From Curvularia sp. ZM96 (taxonomy: Eukaryota > Ascomycota > Dothideomycetes > Pleosporales > Pleosporaceae), in assembly GCA_022457065.1 (NCBI GenBank), contig JAJGBQ010000007.1, positions 124,001 through 188,000 on the forward strand: DNA of 64,000 nt, in the 5' to 3' direction. The notes under the pieces are model-generated. The model saw nothing but the letters and a program-made list of their open reading frames with translations, ran no database searches and was not told where the DNA came from. This document shows, one piece after another, positions 8,898 to 20,211 of the stretch. The number at the start of each line of letters is the position of its first letter. The stretch's first letter is position 1. Position numbers and translations under genes: made by a program.

Positions 8898-11843
8898 CTA
8901 CCCTGATCCTGGTATCAATCCCGATACCAATCCTGACACCAATCCTGATTTTGACCCCGGTTCAGATGTCGATCCCGATCCTGATCCCGATCCTGATCCC
9001 GATTCTGGTCCTGATTCAGATCTTGATGCTGTGCCCGTGTTGCTCTCTTTGTACTTGATCATGAATGAAGGGGATTCAGCAACGTCCCACTGCTTCGTAT
9101 CATTTGCATCACCAAAGATATGCAGCGCCGAGATCCGGAATTTGTAACTACCAGACGGTACCCAGGACCTGTCGGCCAACTGGCCATTCCATGGATAAGT
9201 GTTCTGTCCACGCGGAATCCATTGGAATGATGAACCGGCTGTGAGGATTATTGGGCCTAAATTAGTTGTGTGGTTGCTGTTTGACAGAACCTCAATTTTG
9301 ACAAGCGGCGACCCAAAAAACATGTCAAAAACAACAACTGGAAGATCCTCGGTGATGTTTTTGATGTCCGAGATATTGAATTTCGGGAACAGGAAAGTCG
9401 AGTTAGCGCCAGTAACGAGATCATAATCAGGTCGGGCAGATGTCCGTGACACATATGTCATGTTCAAGACATTTTGAGCATTCAGATCTCCTGCGATGCC
9501 TTCATATGGGAGAGACAATTTTTCCCCATTCGTACCATTGATTCGAATATAGCCTCCATATACCGGAAGTCGAGCGGCAGCTACTGATGGCGGTGTAACT
9601 TTGACAGCAACTTCGGATTTGCCACCTGCTGGAACAGTGACTTTGTACTCGCTCAGGTGTATTGTTGCAAAGGAGTTGTCGAGTTCTAGTCCAGGGAATG
9701 GATCTGGCTTACTACTGTTAGAGAATGTGTAAGCGGTAGCAGCACCAATCGCTTCTAACTCATAGGTAACGGTTTCATGCCCAGTGTTGGAAATGGTGAA
9801 GCTTTTGTCTCTCAGTCGAACTGTGTCATTGAAAGCGAGATTTGAAACGCTCAAAACAGTAGTGGCGTAGGCAGCATCAAAAGCCTGGATTAAGCCTGCT
9901 CCTTGTTGTGCAACTGACGCCAGAAAAGGGCTGATGGTACCATCAGGATTCGACTGTACGGGTTTAGCCGTAGCAGCGAGTACGTTTCGAAGCTCCGAAG
10001 GGTCGAAAGTCTTCCGTACGTTTGACAGAAGCGCATAGATAGCGGAGACAAGCGGCGCGGACATAGAGGTACCAGACAAGACAGCGTAAGAACCCAAAGC
10101 AACAGGGTAGGTTGACAGTATGGACCCTCCAGGAGCACCAAATGTTGGACTCATATACCCTTCAAAAGAAGGCCCCCAGGACGTGTATGAGCTCAAGAAT
10201 CCACCAGTGATGTTGTTAGGACTCTGTTCAACCGAGAATGAGCCGGTATTGGAGTCGCTCATGTCGACTGTGACAACTTTTCCAGCAGCCAGGTCTCTTA
10301 CCCACGTCGCGCCTAATGTGGCAGTAACCATAGCGATACTTGTTATGTTTGCGTCTTCATCAACTGGTACAAAAATAGTTCCAGGAACGTTGTTGTAAAT
10401 CAAGATATATCTTGCTCCTCGCGCTGCTGCGTTTTCCGCTTTGACCTGGAAGAAGCAGGTACCTCGACGTATAAGAACAACTTTGTTTGATAGGTCAGGC
10501 GTGTTGTCAGGGAAAGGATTGCATCCTTGGTCGGTCTCGTTGGTATTGAACGATGGCGCCCAGAGTGGTAGCTTAACGTCCGTCCAGTTATTCGGCTGGC
10601 CGACAGCATAGTCGAAGCTCTGTTTTGGGCCGTCTGACACTGTATAGTAAGCTGTAGTTGACAAAATGGGTTCTACGCTGTTATCGAAGGAAGCGATAGC
10701 AGCAACACCCTCTGCTCCTGCTGGACTACTCTCCATGAAAAGTCCTTTTTCGCCCGCGTTACCAGCAGAGGCAACAACAACGACACCTTTGGACACAATT
10801 CGAGCAGCAACAACGCTAACCGCGTCATCAACCCATCCGCTATCAGCTCCAAGAGAAGCGCTGATAATATTAGCACCGTCTTGTTGGGCGTGCAGAAAGG
10901 CGGCTATGACAACATCATTCTCGGAACTACCTTTGCAACCAAATATGCGATAGGCTGCTAATTTGGCGCCCTAGGACATATTAGCGGACTTTTATAACAG
11001 CCTTTAGAGGAATACTGACAGGAGCAGCCCCCGTGAAGCCTAATTCATTCGGCTGGGCAGCAATGATACCAGCTACGTGCGTTCCATGTCCCTGATTGGA
11101 GTCAGTAATCACAAAAAAAATGAGTTCCTAAAATATTTTACGTACCGCGCAATCCAATGGGTTGTTACCAGGCACTGGATAATTACTGCCGTTGTAGTTA
11201 TCACCAACGAAGTCGTGACCACCAACAACCAAGCAAGCAGGTCCAAAACATCCGCCGAGAGCTGGGTGAGTGTAATCAATCTGGCTTCATATCAGTCCCG
11301 TCGCAAGTTAGGGAACGATGACATACGCCAGTGTCAACAACTGCAATTTTCACTCCCTCACCAGTTATGCCCTTCGCTCGTAACTTGTCGACTTGGGTCT
11401 GAACATGAGTCGATAATGTGTCATTGCCGTTGGACCGTTTGAAAACTTGGCTGGACGTTGATCCTGCTGATCCGCCCGGTGCAACCCATCTGATTGGATC
11501 ATTGGGTGCGGGGATAATCTTCTTTGGCCAAACATTTTTAATGGCTGGCATCGCTAGTAATTGGGTAACACGCTCGTCAACAGGTTTTTTGTCTTCAAAC
11601 TCGATGGTAGCGCCTTTGAACAACTCGAAGTCCAGATCCATCGTCTTGACTGCACCAAGGATGTCTAGGGAGAATGGGGATTGCTTGTAACATTTAGCGG
11701 TTTGATTAGTATTCATTTTTGGATGTTTGTATTACCGCGGCATCTTCGTATTCCACAATGAAAGCCCCTGCAACAATCTCCAGCGCCTTGGATCGAGCTA
11801 CAGCGCTAACTAACAGTGATAAGATATATGTTTTCCAAAACAT
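8898..11843 (-). CDS. Secreted subtilisin-like serine protease (S8) with PA domain
   Basis: Five exons (11736-11843, 11327-11683, 11146-11280, 11020-11091, 8898-10970) give 914 residues. A signal peptide (MFWKTYILSLLVSAVARS) precedes an inhibitor I9-like propeptide. The triad is Asp in AVVDTG (about 153), His in GHGTHVAG (202) and Ser in GTSMSAP (about 526); oxyanion Asn is in ASAGNAG. A PA insert (NKVVLIRRGTCFFQVKAENA) lies between His and Ser. Fn3-like beta domains follow, as in Vpr/C5a-peptidase-type secreted subtilases. The C-terminus is a Ser/Gly/Glu tail encoded by hexamer repeats. Intron 4 starts GTCAGT. A second ATG five codons upstream (11858) is possible, but CACC-ATG at 11843 has the better context. 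Likely role: extracellular protein breakdown. Confidence 0.9.
8920..9030. repeat. Degenerate hexanucleotide tandem repeat in protease tail
   Basis: Units of GATCCC/GATCCT and close variants repeat through the last codons of the protease gene. On the minus strand they encode alternating Ser-Gly and related residues. Such tracts mutate in length by slippage. Confidence 0.7.
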
Positions 11844-13376
11844 GGTGACGATTGGCATAAAGGAACAAAAGGTACAAGAAGGAAAAAACAGATTCACACA
11901 GCCTATGTGTGGAACAAAAGAGTGTCGTCGAGTAAAGACTCTGTGGTCCGCAGTACAATGGCGAATGCGGACCTTATGTGTTTGGCAAGAAATGACCCCT
12001 TTCCAAGACTTACTTTGTGACTCCAAATAACCTTTAGCTAGAACATGTTCTAGCGCGTTAAATGTCCAGCATTGTAGAGTCTTGCTGTAACCGAACCGGC
12101 ACTTCCAGTCAGCATGCACGCTTAAACATCGTGTTCGTTCTCGGTCCGTTGGCATCTGATGTTAATGTGTAACTTTGACGTAATATCCAGGGTGGTAGAT
12201 AGCGGGACAGAGATTGACTGCAATGCAGATCTAAAGCATAGATCACCTGAAATCCATGGGTAGGATAACCCCTGCCGTGATCCCGCGACTATTGCTCATA
12301 AGCACTAACTTGAAACACGGGCTGCTTACTGCAACATCAATTTCCTTACTGTTAGAAGCCGTGGTCCCTAGATGACCCTCCATGCACTTCCTAGGGACCC
12401 CCCATTCTGTTCGGCCCGTTCCCCTGGAAATTAAGGCCGATAATCCGCAATTTCCTGATTCAGTGTGCAAGGGTAATTCTGGGTATGGGCGTTAGCATGA
12501 TGATGAAGAACATCCTTAGACCCTTATGTGTTTAGCTGATTGATTCAAACTTTGCACTGTATCCTCTTGAGTGACATGATCATTTTCCGCATTTTCGGTC
12601 TCTTTGCACATTTGAAGCTGAGAACGGCATAGTTAATAATCCGCTCACTTCGGGGTGTTTATCTGTATTACTCAGCTCGGCCGAACCTGCTCTATTAGGA
12701 CCAGCCTTCGGCTTCTTACACTGTACAAAGATAGTAGTGCTTTTTGATACGAGATAAGACATAAGCTTTCCATATGGATTGGTAGCATTGACATATCGTG
12801 AAATCCTCCCGGCATTTGAACAGTGTCCTCAAAAACTATTTGTCGATACTTAAGTTTAAGAAATATGTAAGAAGAGTAGTTAGCAGTGTAGACTTATACG
12901 GAGAGTCAGGCAAGAAACGAATCTCCAATGTTATAATCTTAGCTCGACGCACACTTTTTCAGTGGTTGTCGGATGGAGCTAAGCAGTCTTTGGACTCTAA
13001 CCCCGCTGACCCTGCGCTTCCCTTATCTGAACCCATGAACGCCGTGCTACAGGGCAAGAGTTGACGATACCATCCCGATTCTGTGGAGCTATCGGTTTAC
13101 ACTTTGCGACTCACGACTTAGTCATGGCCAACAGAGAGGCTACTTAGAACCGAGCTGCCCTCTTTGAGGGCACCACGGCAATGCAGGCTGAATTTCACAG
13201 TTCATGTAACTTCTTTGGGCTTCGTCTGTAAAAATTCGTCCGAAATCCCTGATGTATGACTTTGCTTATCTGCCCTTTAACTGCGAGCGATCTACACTGC
13301 GGCCATCCCTTCGCGCCACCCGGAAAAGTTCTCAAACCACTGGAACTTTACTTCTTCCCATCTAATCTATGCTTTC
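11844..13376. other. Intergenic, no supported gene
   Basis: About 1.5 kb upstream of the protease gene. Short open frames (for example 12798-13064) have no recognisable domain, signal peptide or splice structure. I see no repeat or RNA gene. Confidence 0.5.
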
Positions 13377-13979
13377 TTAATCCCTAACCCGGCAGTCGAA
13401 CTTAATTTGGGTCCACCTAGCCATGTATATGGAAAGAGTAGCGGAAATTGTTACAGTTCCCGCCCATATTTGTGCCCTGAGAAAGCCTCCATTATCGCTT
13501 TCAATCAAAGCACCTGCTGCTGGTGGTCCCGCTAATGATTCAAATGCTATTATAGAACACACCATTTCGAACCGAATGCCTAGCTTGCTTAGATCCGTGG
13601 TCAATGATGCGGGTCCGCTAACAAACACTGTTAAACGTACATTCCGTCAGCTAGTATTCTAATGGTAATTTTGAGAGCTCAATACTTGTAAACCACCTCA
13701 TTGTAAAGAGTGCTAGAAGTGAATTGAAGAGAAGGGATGTATACTGACTGCCTTGGGTTGCGCCAGTAGCTAGTCCGTAGAATACCGTATAAACTTATAG
13801 ACTACTAACGCTGCGAATAGGAATCCAGTCAAATAGCATGACGGAGAGCAATGCCATTGAAAAGATCATCGTAGGGAGTGATCCGAAATATCTATCCGCA
13901 CCTAAGCTGAGCAGCGGTCGTACTAGTATGCCCACGGCATAGATAACTACGAGCACGTTAACTAATTCCTCTATAGATA

Positions 13980-14039
13980 ACGTGTTCCACGGGCGAGCGC
14001 CGCACACGGGCGAGCGCCGCACCCCACCAAACTTGCACA
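13980..14039 (+). repeat. Left terminal inverted repeat of first Fot1-type element
   Basis: Sixty bases, identical to the reverse complement of the right end. It contains the 15-mer GGGCGAGCGCCGCAC twice in direct orientation, 17 bases apart, a likely transposase binding site pair. Confidence 0.93.
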
Positions 14040-15774
14040 CCTCTCCTATCTTATCATACAATGGCTCAACGCAGCGCTACTGTATTAGCTTTAAATGAAT
14101 TAGATATCTAGCTTGCTATCTCCTTAATTGATTCTAACTAAATTCTAAGCAATCGGAGTGCTGCTGCTATCTATAGCGTGTCTAAACGAACGATCCGCCG
14201 CCGACGCGCTGGTGTCCCTGCGCGACGCGATTGCTAACCTAACTTAAAGAAGCTGACCTAGCTAGAAGAAGAGGTGATTGTGAGCTACATACTTAATCTA
14301 GATTAGCGTGGATTCGCGCCTACGTATGTAGCCGTGCGCGATATGGCTGATAGGCTATTAGCTGCGCGTGGTGGAGGACGCGTTGGAGTTAACTAGCCGT
14401 CTACCTTCGTTAAACGTACAGACAGTCTTACGACGCGTTTTAATTGGATATACGATAGGTAGAGAGCTCTATGTGAAGATCTAGTCTTGATTAAGAGTTA
14501 GTTTAAGCTTGTAGAGCAGACTAAGGCTAAGTACGGCATCTGTGACGAGGATGTCTACAACTTTAACAAAGCTAGCTTCTTAATAGGTAAGATTACTACT
14601 TAGCTTGTCGTTATAGCATTAGAGAGAAGAGGCTAGCTAAAGACTATTTAGCTAGGTGGCCGAGAGTAGGTGACGTTTATCGCTAGAATTAACGCAGCTG
14701 GTTGGGCTATCCCGCCGTTTCTTATCTTTACTAGCTAGCATCACCTATCTGCCTGGTACGAGAAGGCAGAGATCCCACGCGACTAGGCGATTGTAGTTAG
14801 CGATAACGGCTAGACGACTAATAAGCTAGGAGTTGAGTGGCTGAAGCACTTTATTAAGCATATAGATGGTAAGGTAGTTGGAGTACGTCGCCTGCTTATT
14901 CTTAACGGCTATGAGAGTTATAACTCTCTTGCGTTTTAGGAGCTCTGTAAGGAGAACAATATCTACACGCTCTATATACCGCCTCACTCGTCTTACCTAC
15001 TTTAGCCTCTTAACGTAGGCTGCTTCTCGCCATTAAAGCGCGCGTATAGCCGTAAGGTAGAGAGCCTAATACGTAACTATATTAACTATATTACTAAGCT
15101 CGAGTTTCTGCTAGCGTTTAAGGCAGCCTTTGATTAATTCTTTACGTTAGCTAATATCTGCTTAGCTTTTCGAGGCGTAGGCCTTGTTTCTCTTTAATAA
15201 GACGCTGTTCTTTTAAAGCTTGATGTATAGCTGCGTACGCCTACTCCGCTAGCTATTCTAGTAGAAGCTCTCTGGCAGGCTCGTATACTAAGTAACGTAC
15301 GCGAGCTTAAAGCTTAATTAATACTAATACGTGATCGCGTTTAGCGGCATTAGGGCTCGTCGCCAGCTTTAATTATCGCGGCGATTGACTAGCTTAAGAA
15401 GGGCGCTGAGGTTATAATGCTCTCGGCTGAGCTAATGCGCGATTGGATCGCTAGCCTTGAAAGAGCTAATATAGTAGTATTAGAGCGTAGACGGCGTAAG
15501 AAGAAGCGGATATAGAAGTAAGGAGTCCTTACAAAGGGAGCTGGAGAGGATATACTCGCTTAACGCGAGGCTGATGAGTAGATTGCTTGTGAGGAGCGTT
15601 AGGGTGGGGAGCGATTAGGTATTAGTCGCCGGGCTCTAACGCGCTGTAGCAAGTGTAAAGAGACTGGCCATAACTCGCGTACATGTAAGAAAGATACTCT
15701 AGATAGTAACTAATCTACTATCTTAATGTCTATTAAAATTATCTATATGTGGTGGAGCTACATACTTATAGAGT

Positions 15775-15834
15775 TGTGCAAGTTTGGTGGGGTGCGGCGC
15801 TCGCCCGTGTGCGGCGCTCGCCCGTGGAACACGT
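15775..15834 (-). repeat. Right terminal inverted repeat of first Fot1-type element
   Basis: Perfect inverted copy of the left repeat, including the doubled GC-rich 15-mer; TA follows immediately. Confidence 0.93.
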
Positions 15835-16400
15835 TAGGCCAATGACTAAAGTCGCAAATATAGTAATAAAGAAGAAGAAGAAACAGAAATATAACGCAAA
15901 CAATACCAGAAACACTCCAATCGCGAAGAGAATGTAGGTAGGCTCTAAGAATGCCTTCCACTCAATGAGGGGGGCCGCCTTACGCAGCGGAAGATGTGGC
16001 CAAAGGAGAAGGTTAATAACGGTTGTGAATGCTAGAGCGATGTAACCTTGCACTTGGACTGCGCGAGGCTGAAGATGTTGGACGACCAAAGGAAACAGTA
16101 TGCTGCCAGTCCCGCTTCTAGAAACCGCTAATCCCAGCGCTATTACTTTTCTTTCGCTCTAGTATGAACTGATTACAGCCATAGCGGGCATATACAAAGT
16201 ACCTATACTAAGGCTAGTGCAAAGACCTTGCGCAAGAAAAATCTGCAAGTATTTAGTTAATAGGCTAGGTATAAAAGTTCTAAACACGATTAGAATAGAC
16301 TCTAGTAACGCTATGTGCTAAGCGTAGCCCGCATTAGCAGAGCAACTAAAGAACGTTCTAATAAAGAACGTTAGAAGGACTTATAAAGATCTATTCTAGG

Positions 16401-17770
16401 CTATTTACAATTCTAGTAGTAATAACATAATCGTATAATCAGGTTAGTAGATGCTAAATAAAGTAGAATATCCTTAGGTTAGTGCATTGATAAGGCGGCC
16501 TGCGAGGGTCTAGAGCCAGGCCCGTGACCCACCGTCAGGAGGGGTCCTGGTTTTTCCCAAGGTACTAAGAAGATCTTAGATAGCATGGTGCTGGTCCTTG
16601 TTCACAACGAGAGAATATTGGTCGGCGCTAAGAACTGGTTCAAATTATTAGAGGTTCTCAGTATTATATCTTTGCCACTACTCATAGGCCTCAGTAAGAA
16701 ACCCCTTAACTGCTTCCGACGCCATAGAATTCAAAGGTGGGCCTGGTGCATCGGCGGATGAGTTAGTTCGGGCTTTGTCATTCCAGTTTTATCCGTGTCG
16801 ATACTGACTGCATAGGAGACAAAAGTATTCCAAGAAGTAATATGGATTCACCAGCTTAAGGTTTTCCCTAGAAATATCACAACTCCCAAGAGATAGCATT
16901 GGATATATGTTACACAATGAATACAACTGCAAGAAGAGTGACTGATGCTCCTACATAACTAACGAGGATGGATCCTTGGGTAGTGATGTTGCTGCTCGGC
17001 TGTATTATGATTATCCGAACCGTGCCGCAATGCCATGGTTCTCGGTATTTAGTCGCAATCAGTTTGGCCCTGTGCCCTGCGCCCTATGTATATCGCAGGG
17101 CGTAGCACGCCTTTCTAGTAGCCTGCACAACGTCTCTAGGACCATCCTTTTTCTCATTACTTTCTAACATTGAAGTCCGCTGTTCTGAGATAGAATGGCT
17201 TTACTGACTATAACATTTAATCAAAGGATTTCATTTAGATTTACTGGAGTGCTTGGATATGGTCAAGCTAAAAGGGATTTTATGTTAATTTTTCATTTGT
17301 TTTTTCGCTAACTGTTTGTGTGACGTGACGAATCGGCCAAGGTTGAAGATCGCAATAATACGGCCGATTCGAAACTTGGGTGAAGAATTTACGACTACCT
17401 CGCTCAACTAGTACATCATGTGTCAAGCAGTGCGCCCGTGGTCAAGTAATAGTTTCTTTCATATTAGACAATGTTGTCTCTTGTTTCTGTGATGTAGTTC
17501 ACGGCACGTATTATACTTCAACTGGTAATAGCTACCTTCACTAGCCCTTGAAAGAGCAATTTAGGAATGCATCTGAACGGCAGTCAACAAGGAACTCGGA
17601 ATTTCCTAATAAAAAGCTCTTATCATCTCTATATAGTCTAGAAAGCTCACAGCAAAGAGAAAACTCATACGATAAGTCCGCTCTAGTGCATCAAATAGAT
17701 TGAAAATGAAGCCCTGCTCCCATCGTTTTATATTGCTCTGACCCTATTGTACCCATTCAGAACTCTGGGC
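16401..17770. other. Intergenic, decayed or non-coding
   Basis: The left part is TpA-rich and probably holds the unrecognisable 5' end of the split permease. The rest shows no gene, repeat or RNA that I can support. Confidence 0.4.
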
Positions 17771-19634
17771 TTAGCTCTTGTCTGAGTCTAATGAACTCCG
17801 TCTCCTCTTCCTTACGGCTGCATAGTTGGCGTCACCATATGTTGCTTGAACAGCTGGTACTTGGGTATACGTTGCCGATTTTAGCATGAACTTATTGAAA
17901 TCCATCACCAGATCTGGAGCTGAGCCCAATAGGTCTACTACTTGGGAGTAGACGTCCTCAACCGGTGTTGAGTCTCTCTTGTAGGTCCCGAGGATGTCAA
18001 GAAACTAATTGTAAATATTTGGCTGATCCAAAAATCGATGCTCAACCTTGTCAAGGAAGCTCAACCCTTGATCAATATCAACAGGGGGTTCAATTATAGA
18101 CTGCGGACTTTCATTGCCATCCTCTTCGCCAGGATAGATCAATAGTGAATAAAGCTCCTTGGTTCCCTTCAAAAGCTGATCTAGGGAGCTACTAGAAGGT
18201 GTGGGATCATAATATTGGTGGCAAGAAGTCTTGAGAATATCGAGAGCGTCATCGGAGAGCTTAGGAGGATCCGGAATCTCGTCATGTGATAACCTTACGT
18301 TCCTGAATATGCCGGTATCTTCCTCCATAGACGAAACCCTAGCCCGTTTATTCACTCTCTGAGTCTCGATGATTTGATTTTCGGTTTTCAATGGATTTGA
18401 TAGCGTGGAAATTGCGGATAGGAGACCGTGTAGTGGTCTTCGCCTCTTTTTAGTTGGTGAGAATCAAACATTGCATTTACAGCTTCATATGGTTAGTCCA
18501 AAACCTATGAACAAGGTGAGCATCACGTACCAAGTCCTACCACCACCAAGAGCCTCGATCGTCTGAATGGAGTCGCAACCTGGCATAGGACAGGTCTCAT
18601 TTGTCAGGATTGGATGAACCACAATAATAGCCATTGTGATTGCTGTTCCTGAAGTAACAAGGAAGTTCTCGAGAGCACATCACTGCTATTCTTCGTCTTA
18701 ACATACTCGTAATTACCAGCCTGCACTTCCAAAGAACCGGGTCCAGTTTTGAATTTTTGCTGGATGATGGCGTCTAATAGGTCAAAGTCGTATTCAGATG
18801 GCAGAGGGAACTTGTAACCAAGGGCGTCCTCTACAGTCAGTGGGGCCTGGAAGAATGACCACCGCGTATCGGGACCCGGCAGAGAGCTCTTAGTCTCAAG
18901 TATTACAGCATATGTTTGCTGAGTTGAGACCCTAAACACAAGTTAAGAAACCATCAAATGTAGGAAACTGGGTTGAACACCCACAGTACTTTGGCCACCA
19001 TCTCTCCCAAAGACCGCCATGAGGACCTCAATTCTCCGCTTACCATTGCAAACAGTCGCGAAAGCATACTGCGGGTGCTTTCTACAGCCAAGAATTGTGT
19101 TGCCAAGCTACCGCTAATGTTCTTTATTATATCGCGAGTGCCTTCCAACCTTTCCCGAATATGAAGCTCGTGAGCGGCAGCCTTAGCAGAGGCAAGATCC
19201 ATCTTTTCTAGGCCGTGCTCAGCCAATAGGATGTTGATTGTTCCAATGTGAATGTTCAGGTAGCTCTGGAGCTTGCGTATCTCTTCCTTGCGACCAAAAC
19301 CAAATCGCAGCTTGATGGCTGCGCCATTTATGACGCCCTTCTCCCCCCACACACCAAGCGATTTATCATATTTCCGGATCTTCCCTAAGAACTGTTCGAG
19401 AGGATGACGACAGCTGAGGGCTGCGTATTTGGTGGAGTCGAGAGTCGGGGACGAGGATGAGGCGTCAACTTGTAGTTTGTCAAGGTGCTGGAGGACTTGC
19501 TGGAGGCATTCGAGCTCGCGCAGGAGTTCTTGGTATTCCGCTTTCGCACCTCCAGTGTCTTCAAGACAGGAGGAGATGTCTTTTATGAGGTTTCCTACAG
19601 CAATAAAATCGCCGACAGAAAATCCAAAGGCCAT
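17771..19634 (-). pseudogene. Fungal helical domain + ubiquitin-like + PAH (Sin3-type) protein, decayed
   Basis: Exons 18985-19634, 18531-18931 and 17771-18443 join with standard introns (GTGGGT...TTTAG; GTACGT...AGAG). Residues 1-215 match the fungal N-terminal helical module (FSVGDFIAVGNLIKDISSCL, EYQELLRELECLQQVL) seen before ubiquitin-like or STAND domains. Exon 2 encodes the ubiquitin-like part (APLTVEDALGYKFPLPSEYDF, AGNYEYVKT) and CPMPGCDSIQTIEALGGG. Exon 3 ends in a paired amphipathic helix: FLDKVEHRFLDQPNIYN, then FLDILGTYKRD and LLGSAPDLVMDF, as in Sin3. Two lesions: a frameshift near 18670 (frame must change to read GTAITMAII), and a TAG at 18003-18005 inside the PAH where Gln is conserved. 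The TAG fits RIP (CAG to TAG). Either could be an assembly error, but two make decay more likely. Confidence 0.72.
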
Positions 19635-20211
19635 AATGGAGATGGGGGCAAGAAAGTTGGCAGAGACAGGACGAGGCTGAGGTCTCGAGCTGTCTTCCTG
19701 TGCCCCATCACGTGGTGGCTGAAGCCAGGCCAGCTACTTCGGAGCAGCAAAAGCACGCCTTCCAAAAATCTTCCATGATGAGAATTAGAGAAAAGACCAG
19801 TATGTTTCTACGTCGTTATGTATGCTCAATCCATGAACCCCCTTTATTTTCTCAAATGGCGCAGGTCTCAATAGGGAGATTATTTGACAAATGACATCAA
19901 CTCGTTGGTAGGGGATAAGGTGGAGCCCCGAATGAAAAACGGCTCTTGTCTCCACAATAACCCCGCAAATTGTTATTGTTCCCGAACGACCTCCACATCG
20001 ACCCGAAGCTAGCAGCGATTTCATACTAGCTAATCAAGCAACGCAATACCGTAGATCTATGCATCAAACACCGGTGTAAAGATAGGTATGAAAGAGGCAG
20101 CTCTATCGGCAATCGCACTGCACATCAAATGCCGACTCGATGCGTTTAAATCGTAGCAGCTTCTCCGTTCTGCGTTAGGAGACAGCAACTCCTGCATTTG
20201 CGCTCCAGATC
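19635..20211. other. Divergent intergenic region
   Basis: It lies between the decayed PAH gene and the carboxylesterase gene, both reading outward. I see no gene in it. Confidence 0.5.

Larger units (their letters stand above)
13980..15834 (+). mobile_element. Fot1/pogo-type DNA transposon, RIP-inactivated (1,855 bp)
   Basis: Ends are 60-bp perfect terminal inverted repeats flanked by TA (13978-13979 and 15835-15836), the target duplication of Tc1/mariner-pogo elements. A frame of 551 codons from ATG 14061 to TAA 15711-15713 still reads as a DDE transposase once stops are ignored: EDVYNFNKASF, VVSDNG, VGVRRLLILNGYESYNSL, YTLYIPPHSSYLL, and a C-terminal CCHC zinc knuckle (CSKCKETGHNSRTC). It holds roughly 30 in-frame TAA/TAG stops at places where CAA/CAG (Gln) or TGG would fit, the mark of repeat-induced point mutation. 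It can no longer make transposase. Confidence 0.92.
13377..16400 (-). pseudogene. MFS monocarboxylate-transporter-like permease, split by a transposon
   Basis: Recognisable pieces are, in order, YLQIFLAQGLC and LYMPAMAVISSY (about 16,150-16,300), GSILFPLVVQHLQPR and EWKAFLEPTYILF (15,900-16,100), then a Fot1 element, then ILVRPLLSLGADRYFGSLPT (about 13,870-13,960), and a C-terminal block AGPPAAGALIESDNGGFLRA (13,400-13,560). This is the order found in fungal MCT/SLC16-like permeases. If the element and one TA are removed, the sequence reads VIGLSIEELVNVLV without frame change, so the insertion is what cut the gene. The N-terminal part also has TAG stops and TpA-rich decay, consistent with RIP leaking from the element. 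Non-functional. Confidence 0.8.

Noticed and set aside
8852..9058. Open frame with Pro-Ile-Leu repeats on the plus strand
   Set aside because: Antisense of the Ser/Gly repeat tail of the protease.
12798..13064. 88-codon basic frame in the intergenic region
   Set aside because: No features or homolog recognised; likely chance.
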